DNA from: Tranzscheliella williamsii | Taxonomy: Eukaryota > Basidiomycota > Ustilaginomycetes > Ustilaginales > Ustilaginaceae | DNA: 64,000 nucleotides | Reading direction: 5' to 3' | Assembly: GCA_023212725.1 (NCBI GenBank) | Contig: JALBYF010000038.1 | Span: 117,526-181,525 of the forward strand | Shown: in pieces, positions 41,133-50,617 of the stretch | How the letters are laid out: every line of letters starts with the position of its first letter | Position numbering within the stretch: the stretch's first letter is position 1 | The notes under the pieces: model-generated | Database searches by the model: none | The model's input: only the letters and a program-made list of their open reading frames with translations | Told to the model about the DNA's origin: nothing | Program-made: the position numbers and the translations under genes

Positions 41133-42833
41133 ATGGGAAAGGAGAAGACTCACGTAAGTAGCAAACACCATCGGAGGCTAGCATGGTCGACACCATCGTC
41201 CTGCTCGCGACGCTGTTGGTATCGGGCCCGCCATCGTCTGTTCTCGGTAGCGAATCAAACAAAGCCGAACAGATAGGTTGATTCGAGCAATTATCGTAAC
41301 TGGGATCTACTTTGGTAGATGGATGTTCGTTGCTTCTCGATAACCTGCGAGATGTCCTTTGCATGATCGTCGAGTGGACGGTGGCGTTTCGCTTTCTAGC
41401 TCGCCTTTTTTTTTTCATCCTTGGCCATCAGACTGACCATTTCTTGTACATCCTCTTTCATCCTGCAATAGGTTAACGTCGTCGTCATTGGACACGTCGA
41501 CTCTGGTAAGTCGACCACCACCGGTCACTTGATCTACAAGTGCGGTGGTATCGACAAGCGAACTGTCGAGAAGTTCGAGAAGGAGGCTGCCGAGCTCGGC
41601 AAGGGTTCCTTCAAGTATGCTTGGGTTCTTGACAAGCTGAAGGCTGAGCGAGAGCGTGGTATCACCATCGACATCGCCCTCTGGAAGTTCGAGACCCCCA
41701 AGTACATGGTCACCGTCATTGACGCCCCCGGTCACCGAGATTTCATCAAGAACATGATCACCGGTACCTCCCAGGCTGATTGCGCCATTCTCATCATTGC
41801 CGCTGGTACTGGTGAGTTCGAGGCTGGTATCTCCAAGGATGGCCAGACCCGAGAGCACGCTCTTCTTGCCTTCACCCTCGGTGTCCGACAGCTCATTGTT
41901 GCCGTCAACAAGATGGACACCACCAAGTACTCCGAGGACCGATTCAACGAGATCGTCAAGGAGACCTCCAACTTCATCAAGAAGGTCGGCTACAACCCCA
42001 AGACCGTCTCCTTCGTCCCCATCTCTGGATGGCACGGAGACAACATGATTGAGGCTACCACCGAGATGGCCTGGTACAAGGGATGGGAGAAGGAGACCAA
42101 GTCCGGCAAGTCGACTGGTAAGACTCTCCTTGACGCCATTGACGCCATCGAGCCCCCTTCCCGACCCACCGACAAGCCCCTCCGACTTCCCCTCCAGGAT
42201 GTCTACAAGATCGGCGGTATCGGAACTGTGCCCGTCGGCCGAGTCGAGACCGGTGTTATCAAGGGAGGAATGGTTGTCACCTTCGCCCCCTCCAACGTTA
42301 CCACTGAGGTCAAGTCGGTCGAGATGCACCACGAGACTCTTACTGAGGGTCTTCCCGGTGACAACGTCGGCTTCAACGTCAAGAACGTCTCGGTCAAGGA
42401 CATCCGACGAGGAAACGTCTGCTCTGACTCCAAGAACGACCCCGCCATGGAGGCCGCTTCTTTCCTTGCCCAGGTTATCGTCATGAACCACCCCGGCCAG
42501 ATCGGCAACGGTTACGCCCCCGTTCTCGACTGCCACACTGCCCACATTGCCTGCAAGTTCGCCGAGATCACTGAGAAGATCGACCGACGAACTGGTAAGT
42601 CCATCGAGAACAACCCCAAGTTCATCAAGTCTGGTGACGCTGCTCTTGTCAAGATGGTCCCCACCAAGCCCATGTGCGTTGAGTCCTTCCAGGAGTACCC
42701 CCCTCTTGGACGATTCGCCGTCCGTGACATGCGACAGACTGTCGCTGTCGGTGTCATTAAGAACGTCGAGAAGACCTCTGGCAAGGGTGGTAAGACCACC
42801 AAGGCCGCCGAGAAGGCCTCCAAGAAGAAGTAA
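41133..42833 (+). CDS. TEF1: Translation elongation factor EF-1 alpha (eEF1A)
   Basis: Two exons: 41133-41153 (MGKEKTH, seven codons) and 41472-42833. A 318-base intron lies between (GTAAGT donor, ATAG acceptor, a long T run near 41410), giving 460 residues. GTPase motifs are intact: GHVDSGKS (residues 14-21), DAPGH (about 91-95), NKMD (about 153-156). The C-terminus is KKK. The factor delivers aminoacyl-tRNA to the ribosome. Of 17 arginine codons I read 15 as CGA and two as CGT. The large antisense frame across the gene is a by-product of this codon use. Confidence 0.98.
41154..41471 (+). other. Long first intron of EF-1 alpha
   Basis: 318 bases, several times longer than the other coding introns here (about 45-110). 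It starts GTAAGT after codon 7, ends GCAATAG, and contains a T run at about 41408-41420. Such long first introns are common in strongly expressed genes. No snoRNA boxes recognised inside. Confidence 0.9.
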
Positions 42834-43514
42834 ATGTCTCTATAGACATGTGTCTTCGGCCTCATCGATGTTTAGCTCGATGTGGAATACTTTTCAGCCC
42901 GCGGATCGGTTTGCCCGCGGAGTCAAAGCCAAACCTACCATCTTCCCCAAAAACATGTCTATCACTCGTTGTGTCTGCTGTTTGTCTTTCTACGAGTACG
43001 AGAATACATCTAGTTTCATAGCGATCAATCCGCCAGTCGGGTCTATGTTTTGTTACTGCTTGCCACTGCTTGCCTCTAGTGTTTGAGACGTTGACAAAGC
43101 CTGAAGGCACGTCTCCGACCCGCTGCCCATTCTATGAACACTTGATTACGCAGCTGCCGAACCGAATGTTTTGCGATAACCTTATAAGACAACTCTGGCT
43201 GTACGCGTCTACGAGGCGTGCGTACGAGCACAGAGTCCAGGCCGTTTGGTGCAAATATCGGTATGATGAGAGAATGGTTGCGGTACAGTCTCTAGAATTA
43301 CATGTGGGCTGGTGTGGTCTGCAGCGGAAATACGTGGCGGTGTTGAGGGTGGCCTACTTCTCGCCTGGTCTGCGGACGCCTCGTACACGGATGCGTTCGG
43401 GTGTTTGCACTCGAGCGCCCCATCTGTTGGGGAGGAGTAGCGGCGATGGGTGGGGATGTGGGTGGTGTCAGCAGGAGGATGTGGCATGGATGTACGCGGG
43501 CTGGGCGGGGAAGC
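42834..43514. other. Intergenic between convergent EF-1 alpha and mS41 genes
   Basis: About 680 bases of shared 3' flank. No gene, repeat or RNA seen. Confidence 0.5.
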
Positions 43515-43955
43515 TTACCCTCTAACCTTCTTCTTGGGCTTTGCGTCGACGACGAAGGTGGCGGGATCTGCGCCCTGGCGGAACTTTTCGCGCGCCCAGA
43601 GGAAGAAGCGGCGGTCGGTAGTGGGGACGCCGGCCTGCTTGAGTGTTGCGGACGAGGTGGTGAAGACGCCGGCCCACTCGTCGCCGAGCGCGGATGCGAG
43701 CGACGCATTCGCCGCCAGATCCCGCCGCCGCCGCGAAATCGCCGCCAAGAACGAACCCACATCGTGCACCGTCGCTGCCCCAGAGCTGTCAGTTTCCCGC
43801 CTACACGCTACACGCCATGAGCCGCACTCACCAGTCGGCGCCGGCACCACCCCAACAGCCTTCGTCGCTACTCCACGCCCGAGCACCGGCTTGCTACACC
43901 CCACAGCGCGCACCACCGCCATGGCGCATCCGTTCGTTGAGAGACGTGCAAACAT
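43515..43955 (-). CDS. Mitochondrial small-subunit ribosomal protein mS41 (Fyv4, IGR motif)
   Basis: Two exons on the minus strand, 43955-43832 and 43774-43515, separated by a 57-base intron (GTGAGT...GGCAG), giving 127 residues. The N-terminus (MFARLSTNGCAMAVVRAVG) has the basic, hydroxylated look of a mitochondrial presequence. The mature part matches the Fyv4/mS41 motif: TVHDVGSFLAAISRRRRDLA, DEWAGVFTTSSATLKQAGV, and TTDRRFFLWAREKFRQG. In this family the eponymous triplet is IGR; here it reads ISR. A longer in-frame start at 44003 exists but adds acidic residues and weakens the presequence. A TCACGTGC element lies about 105 bases upstream. Confidence 0.85.
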   Translation of the reverse strand: MFARLSTNGCAMAVVRAVGCSKPVLGRGVATKAVGVVPAPTGECGSWRVACRRETDSSGAATVHDVGSFLAAISRRRRDLAANASLASALGDEWAGVFTTSSATLKQAGVPTTDRRFFLWAREKFRQGADPATFVVDAKPKKKVRG

Positions 43956-44492
43956 CGCGGCTGTGGCAATAACAACGTCGAAGCTGGTGTCGACGTCGCC
44001 CATCGTCAGAACTTCTCATATCAGCCGGCCAAGAAAGGTAGAACAAATTTGGCCCAAGTCACGTGCACTACACAAATGTTAAATCCCGTGGGCACACCCA
44101 CCACGCCTTTTCTCTCTCTCTGTTTCCCTCTTTGTCTCTCTTTCTCTTTTGCTACTTCTCCCTCTTTCTCAAGCTGACCACTGATGCTTTCGCTGCGATT
44201 CGCTCCGCTTTGCGCGTCACACCGAAATCTTCCCGGTAAAAAGAGTGTAGGTTATCAGGAGCCGTGATAGCGTCGTGTAAAGGCAGGAGGAGCAGGAGAG
44301 TCAGGGTAACAAGGAAAAGAGGTTTGGACGGATCTAGTCTGCTACGCGCGAGTACAATCGCGCGCGAGGATCTTACGCCTGTCTGAGGGTAATGAAAAAT
44401 GGCAGGAGCAGCAGAGCTGCTTGGCCATACGGTGACTGGGTGGCGGGAAGGGGTTGGTGGACGGGAGACAGGAGTGGCTGTGGGTGGTTCGC
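43956..44492. other. Intergenic, mS41 promoter and glyoxal oxidase 3' flank
   Basis: About 540 bases between two minus-strand genes. It holds the E-box at 44060-44065 and a pyrimidine tract at about 44110-44172 (purine-rich on the transcribed strand). Confidence 0.5.
44060..44065. promoter_or_regulatory. CACGTG E-box upstream of mS41
   Basis: The octamer TCACGTGC lies about 105 bases upstream of the chosen mS41 start. In ascomycete yeasts this site is bound by Cbf1-type bHLH factors, and it is often found near respiratory genes. Function here is inferred. Confidence 0.35.
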
Positions 44493-46331
44493 TCAGAGAC
44501 GGTCGAGGGATACCTTGTGGTTTCGAGCGTGCACGCCGCTGCGCTTGGGGAGGTGGGAGTCGTGGGTGGTCGGGCCCACGCTGTCTCTCTTGGCGCTGGG
44601 GAGCTTGGTGTCGTCATGCGTGGGCTGCTTGCCGATCTGGCCGTTGCCGACCATGACCATCTTGCCCTGCGACGCAACGCCGTCCACGACGACAAAGGCG
44701 AGCGCAGGCCCCGGCGCAAACAGGTTGGGGTTGTTCGGCAGCTGGGCAACGGACAGCTTGCTTCCCTGCTGGGCAGACCTCAGCTCGATCATCCTTTGCC
44801 CCATGTTCATGCCATGCGTCGAAAATCCGGTACGGATAAGCACAACCTTGGCCTTGGACGCTTCCGAAGCCGAGCCGAGGTTCAGTGTGAAGCCTTTACC
44901 CCCGTACGAGAACGTCTTAGGCAAACCCTGGTTAGAAGGTCGCGCGGCGTCGTACCATTCCGGGTACCACCGTTCCACTCGGTATTCGGTCGACCACTTG
45001 TTTTTGGTGTTGTAGTCCGCATTCGGGTTGGATCCAGCAACCAGGATCGACGAGTCAGGCAGCAGCGTGGCGGACGAGTGGTACAGCCGGCCCACGCTGG
45101 CGCGCGCCACCTTCTTCCACCGGTTGCCTTTGCTCGCCTTGGGGTCGTATACCAGAGGTTGGTATGAGGGGTTGTCACCGTATGATTCGCCCACCGGCTT
45201 GCCGGCATTGTGTGGATCGGTGCTGTATCCTGCTACGCCGGTAGTAACGCCGTTACCGAACCAGATCTTGCCGTCAGGCAGCTGGATAAACTGCCCCATG
45301 GAGCGGCCTTGCGGTAGGTCGTCCACCGCCTCCCAAGAAGCACCGTTGGCAAGAGGGCTGATCTGCTCGCACGATGTCGACGCCGGGGTCTGCGAGACGG
45401 AAATCGATGGGCCGCCCTCATTGCCCCAGTTCGACGTCTTTCCGAGACTCATGCCGCCGCAGAACAGGATGGTCTCCTTGTAGTTGTTGTGGGGCGTAAG
45501 AGGCAGAAGAGCCGAACCGCCGGACGCGGGGTAGACACGAGGCGCTCCCGGGATCTTGGGGAGTGCACGCTCCGATTGTTGTTGATAGTTCCAGAGGACC
45601 GCCTCACGACCCGCCTGGATAAAGACCTCGCCGGAAGACATGAGGTACGAGATCGGGTAGAGCGAGAGAGGTACGGTTCGCTGGAGGATGGGCAGGTGCT
45701 TGCTCTGGCCGTTGCCCTTGGGCGGGTAGAACTCGTAGGTCGGGTTGTTGGAGCCGGCGCTGGGGACGAAGCCTCCGTCGCGCATGCCGCCCAGGATGAT
45801 GTTGTGGCCGTCGGCGAGCGGCTCCACGGTCGGGTACCACCGCTCCGTGTTGAGCTGGTTTGCGGCCGCATCGTCCCACTGGCACGACTGGTTGTCGCAG
45901 GGTTTGAGGAATCGCAGCGCCTTGCCGCCGTTGTAAGCGCCGTAGCCTTTGCCCGCCTTCGCAGTTACACCGCCAGCTGCCACCGCCTTGTTGCCGCCAG
46001 TGACAAGCCAGCGACCGTCACCAAGCGTCATGCCGCCGGCGCAGAAGGTGTTGGACCTCACATCCATCGTGCGATACGTGTTCGAGTCGGTGTCGTACTC
46101 CACCGCCCAGGCAGGGTGACCGTTGACTTTTGCAACATTGTTCTCGGTCTTGTCGAGAATGTACACCTTGTTCTCGGTTCCCAGGAACATCATCTGGGCA
46201 GAAACGCCAGACTCGCCAACGATTGACATGGTGCCAGCCTTCCCTAGGTCAAGAAGACCAGCATGGGCGCCTGAGCTGAGCATCAAAGCGCCAACGACGA
46301 TGCCTCTGACAATGGGCGCTGAGAACGTCAT
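44493..46331 (-). CDS. Secreted glyoxal oxidase (copper radical oxidase)
   Basis: Single exon, 612 residues from the ATG at 46331. Residues 1-24 (MTFSAPIVRGIVVGALMLSS then GAHA) form a signal peptide. The fold is a Kelch-type beta-propeller plus a C-terminal domain. Active-site residues of copper radical oxidases are all present: Cys97 (NTFCAGG, thioether partner), Tyr166 (RWYPT), Tyr417-His418 (RLYHSS) and His506 (FSTHGMN). Such enzymes oxidise simple aldehydes to acids and release hydrogen peroxide. U. maydis has glyoxal oxidases needed for normal filamentous growth and virulence (established knowledge). After the domain comes a polar, basic tail of about 45-50 residues with two dibasic KR sites. 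No membrane anchor was seen. Confidence 0.9.
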   Translation of the reverse strand: MTFSAPIVRGIVVGALMLSSGAHAGLLDLGKAGTMSIVGESGVSAQMMFLGTENKVYILDKTENNVAKVNGHPAWAVEYDTDSNTYRTMDVRSNTFCAGGMTLGDGRWLVTGGNKAVAAGGVTAKAGKGYGAYNGGKALRFLKPCDNQSCQWDDAAANQLNTERWYPTVEPLADGHNIILGGMRDGGFVPSAGSNNPTYEFYPPKGNGQSKHLPILQRTVPLSLYPISYLMSSGEVFIQAGREAVLWNYQQQSERALPKIPGAPRVYPASGGSALLPLTPHNNYKETILFCGGMSLGKTSNWGNEGGPSISVSQTPASTSCEQISPLANGASWEAVDDLPQGRSMGQFIQLPDGKIWFGNGVTTGVAGYSTDPHNAGKPVGESYGDNPSYQPLVYDPKASKGNRWKKVARASVGRLYHSSATLLPDSSILVAGSNPNADYNTKNKWSTEYRVERWYPEWYDAARPSNQGLPKTFSYGGKGFTLNLGSASEASKAKVVLIRTGFSTHGMNMGQRMIELRSAQQGSKLSVAQLPNNPNLFAPGPALAFVVVDGVASQGKMVMVGNGQIGKQPTHDDTKLPSAKRDSVGPTTHDSHLPKRSGVHARNHKVSLDRL

Positions 46332-49014
46332 GCTTGCCAGCACTTTGAGGGTTGTCTATTTGTATTGGGAGAAGTGGCGAAGGCCTGATATCCACACCGT
46401 CGCAAAGGTAGGCAGAAACGAAGAATCCGGGTAAAAGAATGTGTACGTAACGGGATGAGGTGCTTCAAGCGGACGGGGACAACGAGCAAGCTAGAGCTAG
46501 ATCCAAGGCGGAGATTGCCACGAAATGGTAAGGGATGTCAAGAGCTCGATCCGGGGAGGGGGCGGGAGGCTAGGGTGAGATGGAGGGGGCGGGGAAGGTA
46601 ACGGAAGGGGAGAAGCGGAGAGCTGCAGAGCGGAAACGGGCGAGGATATAACCAAGCGGCAACATCTGCAAGGTGGCAAGCGACGCTGAGACGAGTAAGG
46701 CCTTGTGTTCCTGTTCTTGTTGTCTTCCATATGACACCCAGCAGGAACACCTACAAGGCCTGACCTTTTGTTCCTTAGTTTCCGTTCCGAAGCCAGGTCT
46801 ATAGGGCTTAACCCGGCTATCAAAATCACAGTCTGCAGCAGCACAAACTTTCGAAGCGTAGCTGATTCCAAGACGGGTGTTTGCTGAGTACTACCATCTG
46901 GGAAGCATGCCCGAAGGCTGGAGTGGTGAGCGACCTCGCGGTAAACGGCAAACCAGGAAGGCCATGATGGGGCATAAATGAACCGTCGGAGCAAGGTATG
47001 TGATGTAGGCTGTAGAATGGACGGCCGAGCTAGGTACTCAGTTTGTAAGGCAGTGAAACGGTCTCAGACTGTGCTTCGCTGGGCTGCAAGGGCGGACAAG
47101 GCGGACTAAGCGAGGACAGCTGCGACAGGAACGCGGGCTTGGCAGAAGCGCCAGGCCGGGCATGGTTCTCCAATGGCAAGCGCAGCGTAACAAGCGGAAC
47201 ACAGATGGAGTCGTATACAGTCAGGCTCGCCGGAAAATCAGAGTAGCCAGATTCATCTTGCAGGCGGACGCTGGAGAATTGCGGTGAAGGATCAGCCATG
47301 GTCAGGGACTGCTTTACCAGATGTGATGCAGCGCAGCTGTCAGTACTCGTAGCCGCGCATCTGGGAAGAAGTGTTCATACAAATGCACAGGAGCAAACAG
47401 GAAGCGAGGCCTTGAGCCGAGCGCGGATCGCCAACGGGATCATCGTTTCGAGCAACAAGATACAGGCGATTCGGCTTACAGAGTCGTGTAGAAAGAAAGT
47501 TCCTTTGTCAAAATGTCACGGGTACCGGGGCCGGGTTTGGGATGCTGCGGAACCTATCATAGCGCTGTGGCATGGTGATTGCCAAGCTCGCAGGCTGCCT
47601 GGAGCTGCAGGCAAACCAAGATCGACGACAGGCAAAATGTGAAAGACAGAAACTGAGATTGTGCGTCGGGGAGCGAAACGGCTGCTGCAGGCAGGCGGGG
47701 CGCCGACAATCGCAGTGTGAGTACGTTTGTCAACTCCGCAAGAGAGGCGATGCTGCCCCGCAAGCAAAGCAAGATGGACAGCCAGCTAGTGCGGGCGCAT
47801 GACGGGGGAATTGCAATTGCTGACAGCGGAACTGCGCAGTATTTGCACTGCGCCTCGACGCGTGGTGAATGAAAGGCAAGTACTCACACTGTCAAGCGCT
47901 GCAGGGAATGTACCGTATGTACGGCGGGAACGCGAATATGTTGGCGAGCGTCAGGCGGCGCTTTCACCTGAGCCTATGCCAGTCACAGTATCGCATACCA
48001 GTCGCAGCCGCTTCAGCGAACGCGCAGTGTGCCATCCTTCAGTCTATGCGCGTTGCCGCTGTCAAGGGCACATTCCAGCAGGGCTCGATCTATGGCTTGC
48101 AATAGCACGGGATGTCAAATGTCGAATCGCAAATTCCCCAACCTTTAGATCCGGCTAAACGGCCGATCCCCTAGCATCAGATCGTGTAGTAATTAATATG
48201 GATCTGGCAACACGGACCCTAGCTGACGGCTTTCGGATCGTTACGTTGGCGTGTATGGCAACCAAGCAGCTGCATACACAGAGACACTTATACGTCTGTT
48301 GTGATCTGAATGCCCTCTAAACGTCCAAGTCTTCTATTCATGACGGCCCTGAGTTGGGAGGGCACAGAGCGGATGCCAAGACCCTTGAACCGCTGAGCGC
48401 AATGCCAGGGCCAAGCGGCGTGTCAGCTGAGTTTGCAGTCATGACTTGCGGCATAAGTCGGGGCACGCATCCACACTCACGTTGCAAACGGACGTGCGCA
48501 TCTAGGGTGATTGTCTGTCACTTAGTCTTCTGGCCTATTGGCTTGGATCATGTGTAGTACAGTGGCGATTGCTGGCCGCTGACTGGGCTTCCTTCGATGC
48601 TGGCGCGTTCTTCGCCTCCAGAAGCAAGGGCGAGCGCGAAATGTTCTGTGACATGTCTCGACTAACCGACTCTCCGTTCGTTACCTCCGTTCCTTATTGA
48701 TTGCGTGTTGTGGCCGCATCAGCTGCCTCCGACCCGCACTTGGTCCTCGGCAATCATCTTCCGGATGACCATCTTCCACCGGCATACACGGAAACACATC
48801 GTTCTGTAAGCGGGCGAACCTATGTATGCTCGCCCCGCAGGGGAGGGAGATTTGATCAGGCTCAAAGCTTCGACAATCTCAGGCATGGTTGTTAGATCCG
48901 TTCGCTCGTCTCAAACGTGCCACTCGCTCAGCAAGTTTGGCGGCCCACTCGAACCTGGCACGCTGTATACTGCGTAGGAGACTGTGAGCGATAGCGCCGT
49001 CAAACGACGACCAC
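46332..49014. other. Gene-poor region upstream of glyoxal oxidase and downstream of TFB4
   Basis: About 2.7 kb, the longest stretch without a convincing gene. Frames on both strands are short and show no known motif. One 89-residue minus frame (47299-47030) begins in a strong ACCATGG context and is listed separately. No transposon remnant, tRNA or long repeat recognised. Confidence 0.5.
47030..47299 (-). CDS. Doubtful small ORF with strong start context
   Basis: Open frame of 89 residues, not recognised. Its ATG lies in ACCATGG. The sequence is Ser/Pro/Leu-rich, with an ordered-looking stretch SGYSDFPASLTVYDSICVPLVTL, and has no signal peptide or known motif. It could be the first exon of an unrecognised gene, a small protein, or chance. 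Nothing downstream on the same strand extends it convincingly. Confidence 0.2.
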   Translation of the reverse strand: MADPSPQFSSVRLQDESGYSDFPASLTVYDSICVPLVTLRLPLENHARPGASAKPAFLSQLSSLSPPCPPLQPSEAQSETVSLPYKLST

Positions 49015-50244
49015 TTAGGTAGTTTCTATTGCTTCGGTGTATTTGCGCTCCTCACCATAGCGCTGCAGGGTATCAGCAGGGAACTTGGATTTACACGTCA
49101 GGCAGAACGGCCTTGGCCCGCAGAAGAGGCTTAGACACACGCTGCAGATGTAGCCAATGTCGACGATCTTGCGGTGGCAGAAGCATGCTGCTCTAAAGTC
49201 AATCTCTTCTAGGGTCGGTAGGTTCATCAAGCCACGAATCGACCTGGAAGGCAGATATGTCGTCAAAAGTGTCTGGACCAGCCCCGATCTTAGGTCCGCT
49301 GGTCCGACGGCGCCCTCATCCGAGCCTCCTTCTTCTGAGCTGAGGCGAAAGTAGGTGCCTCCCGTCAGATAAGCCGCTTGCTGCAAAAAGACAGTATCGG
49401 TACCAAAGAGTTTACAGACATCGATGATGATCGCTTTTTTCTGCGCTGCAAAAATGCAATTCATCATGGGGATATACTGCGTGGAAGCATCCTGCGTGAC
49501 GCTTAGGATGAGGATCCGTGACTTGAATCCGGACAAGGAGGCATGGGATTCTCCACTGCTACCTCCAGCTCGGGTTTGTGCGGATACGACGGCGGCATTT
49601 CCCATCTCTGCCGCCTCTACGAGACCTAAACGGTTGAGATGGCACAGCGCTTGCGACAGAGCGGATACGATGCCGACGTTGATGCATCGAGCCAAAGCGC
49701 TCTGTTTCGCTGCTTCCGTCTCGGAAGATCCCGATGATTCCTCTGCCTGCAGTGACCGATCGAACATAGACTTACAAGTGGCCTTGATACCTTGCACCAG
49801 GTTATCATCGGCCAACTTGAAATGCTGATACGTATTTGCGTCTGGCTTCTTCGACACATCCGAGCGCGAGCCACTTGCCATCGAGCTCGTCGTCGAAGCT
49901 TTGCCGGAGAATGGCGCGGTGGAGAAGAGCAGTTGAGCCGTACCAGTCCCTGCTGCAGCATAGATGGCAAGCCCATTCTCGTGTTGCATTGCAATGTGGG
50001 CATTCAAAAGGATCATAACGGCTGACAGCGCATCTTCGAGAGCTACATGACCACTGGCTGACCCTCCCTTCCCCTTGCTCTTTGCCTCTGCATGCGCACA
50101 CCATGCAATCGGGTTTATGTCGATGATGAGGACGAGAAAGTCGGGAGAGACCCGACTGCCGCTGCTCTTGCCCGTCTGTATGTGATTGAAACCAGCATTA
50201 GCAATGTCGGTAGTCGACTTGCCCTGAGCTATTGGTGCCGGCAT
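49015..50244 (-). CDS. TFB4: TFIIH core subunit Tfb4 (p34)
   Basis: Single exon, 409 residues from the ATG at 50244. It has a von Willebrand A-like fold: PDFLVLIIDINPIAW opening strand, VALEDALSAVMILLNAHIAMQ, KSRILILSVTQDAS, then MNCIFAAQKKAIIIDVCKLFG and LQQAAYLTGGTYFRL. A C-terminal zinc finger follows (CFCHRKIVDIGYICSVCLSLFC plus CLTC). The internal insert between about 110 and 210 is Ser/Ala-rich. p34 pairs with p44 (Ssl1) in TFIIH, acting in promoter opening and nucleotide excision repair. It is divergent from DBP6, with about 370 bases between starts. Confidence 0.95.
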   Translation of the reverse strand: MPAPIAQGKSTTDIANAGFNHIQTGKSSGSRVSPDFLVLIIDINPIAWCAHAEAKSKGKGGSASGHVALEDALSAVMILLNAHIAMQHENGLAIYAAAGTGTAQLLFSTAPFSGKASTTSSMASGSRSDVSKKPDANTYQHFKLADDNLVQGIKATCKSMFDRSLQAEESSGSSETEAAKQSALARCINVGIVSALSQALCHLNRLGLVEAAEMGNAAVVSAQTRAGGSSGESHASLSGFKSRILILSVTQDASTQYIPMMNCIFAAQKKAIIIDVCKLFGTDTVFLQQAAYLTGGTYFRLSSEEGGSDEGAVGPADLRSGLVQTLLTTYLPSRSIRGLMNLPTLEEIDFRAACFCHRKIVDIGYICSVCLSLFCGPRPFCLTCKSKFPADTLQRYGEERKYTEAIETT

Positions 50245-50617
50245 CTTCACCCTTCCTGCGCTCGTAGACGCCGCGCTCGCCTGTGCCTTGCCGTTAGCTT
50301 GATCGTCGGATGATACTAAGGCAGCTAAGTGTAGGAGATACTGTGTGACTGAGCGGCTACCACGAGCTCGGCTGTTCCGCTAGCGATGTATGTGGAGCGA
50401 GCTTAAAGCGCTGACGGTCGCTGAGTCAGTGCGTCGTGCGAAAAGTTCCAAATTTTTGGTTAGACTCCACCGTACATGTATATTGGTTTGCTCACACGCC
50501 AGAAAGGACCCTTGTTGGCCCTGATCTTGTCGTCGCATCCACCGACGTTCGCTGCAACGTTAACCAGTGCAAGGCATCTTCATGTGCATATGCTCATAGC
50601 ACTAGCCCGGCTGCAAC
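50245..50617. other. Divergent promoter region TFB4 / DBP6
   Basis: About 370 bases; no motif recognised with confidence. Confidence 0.5.

Noticed and set aside
41415..42545. A 376-residue open frame antisense to EF-1 alpha, and similar long antisense frames over MET6 (24888-26162), the UIM/PPxY gene (31326-32513) and MPH1 (10974-12107)
   Set aside because: They arise because the biased sense codons rarely create stops on the other strand. Their predicted residues are low-complexity or unrecognised, while the sense products are clear family members.
43515..44003. Intronless reading of the mS41 gene
   Set aside because: The frame is also open through the intron (57 bases, a multiple of three). 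However, the inserted residues interrupt the presequence-to-motif transition, and both splice sites match consensus (GTGAGT, GGCAG).
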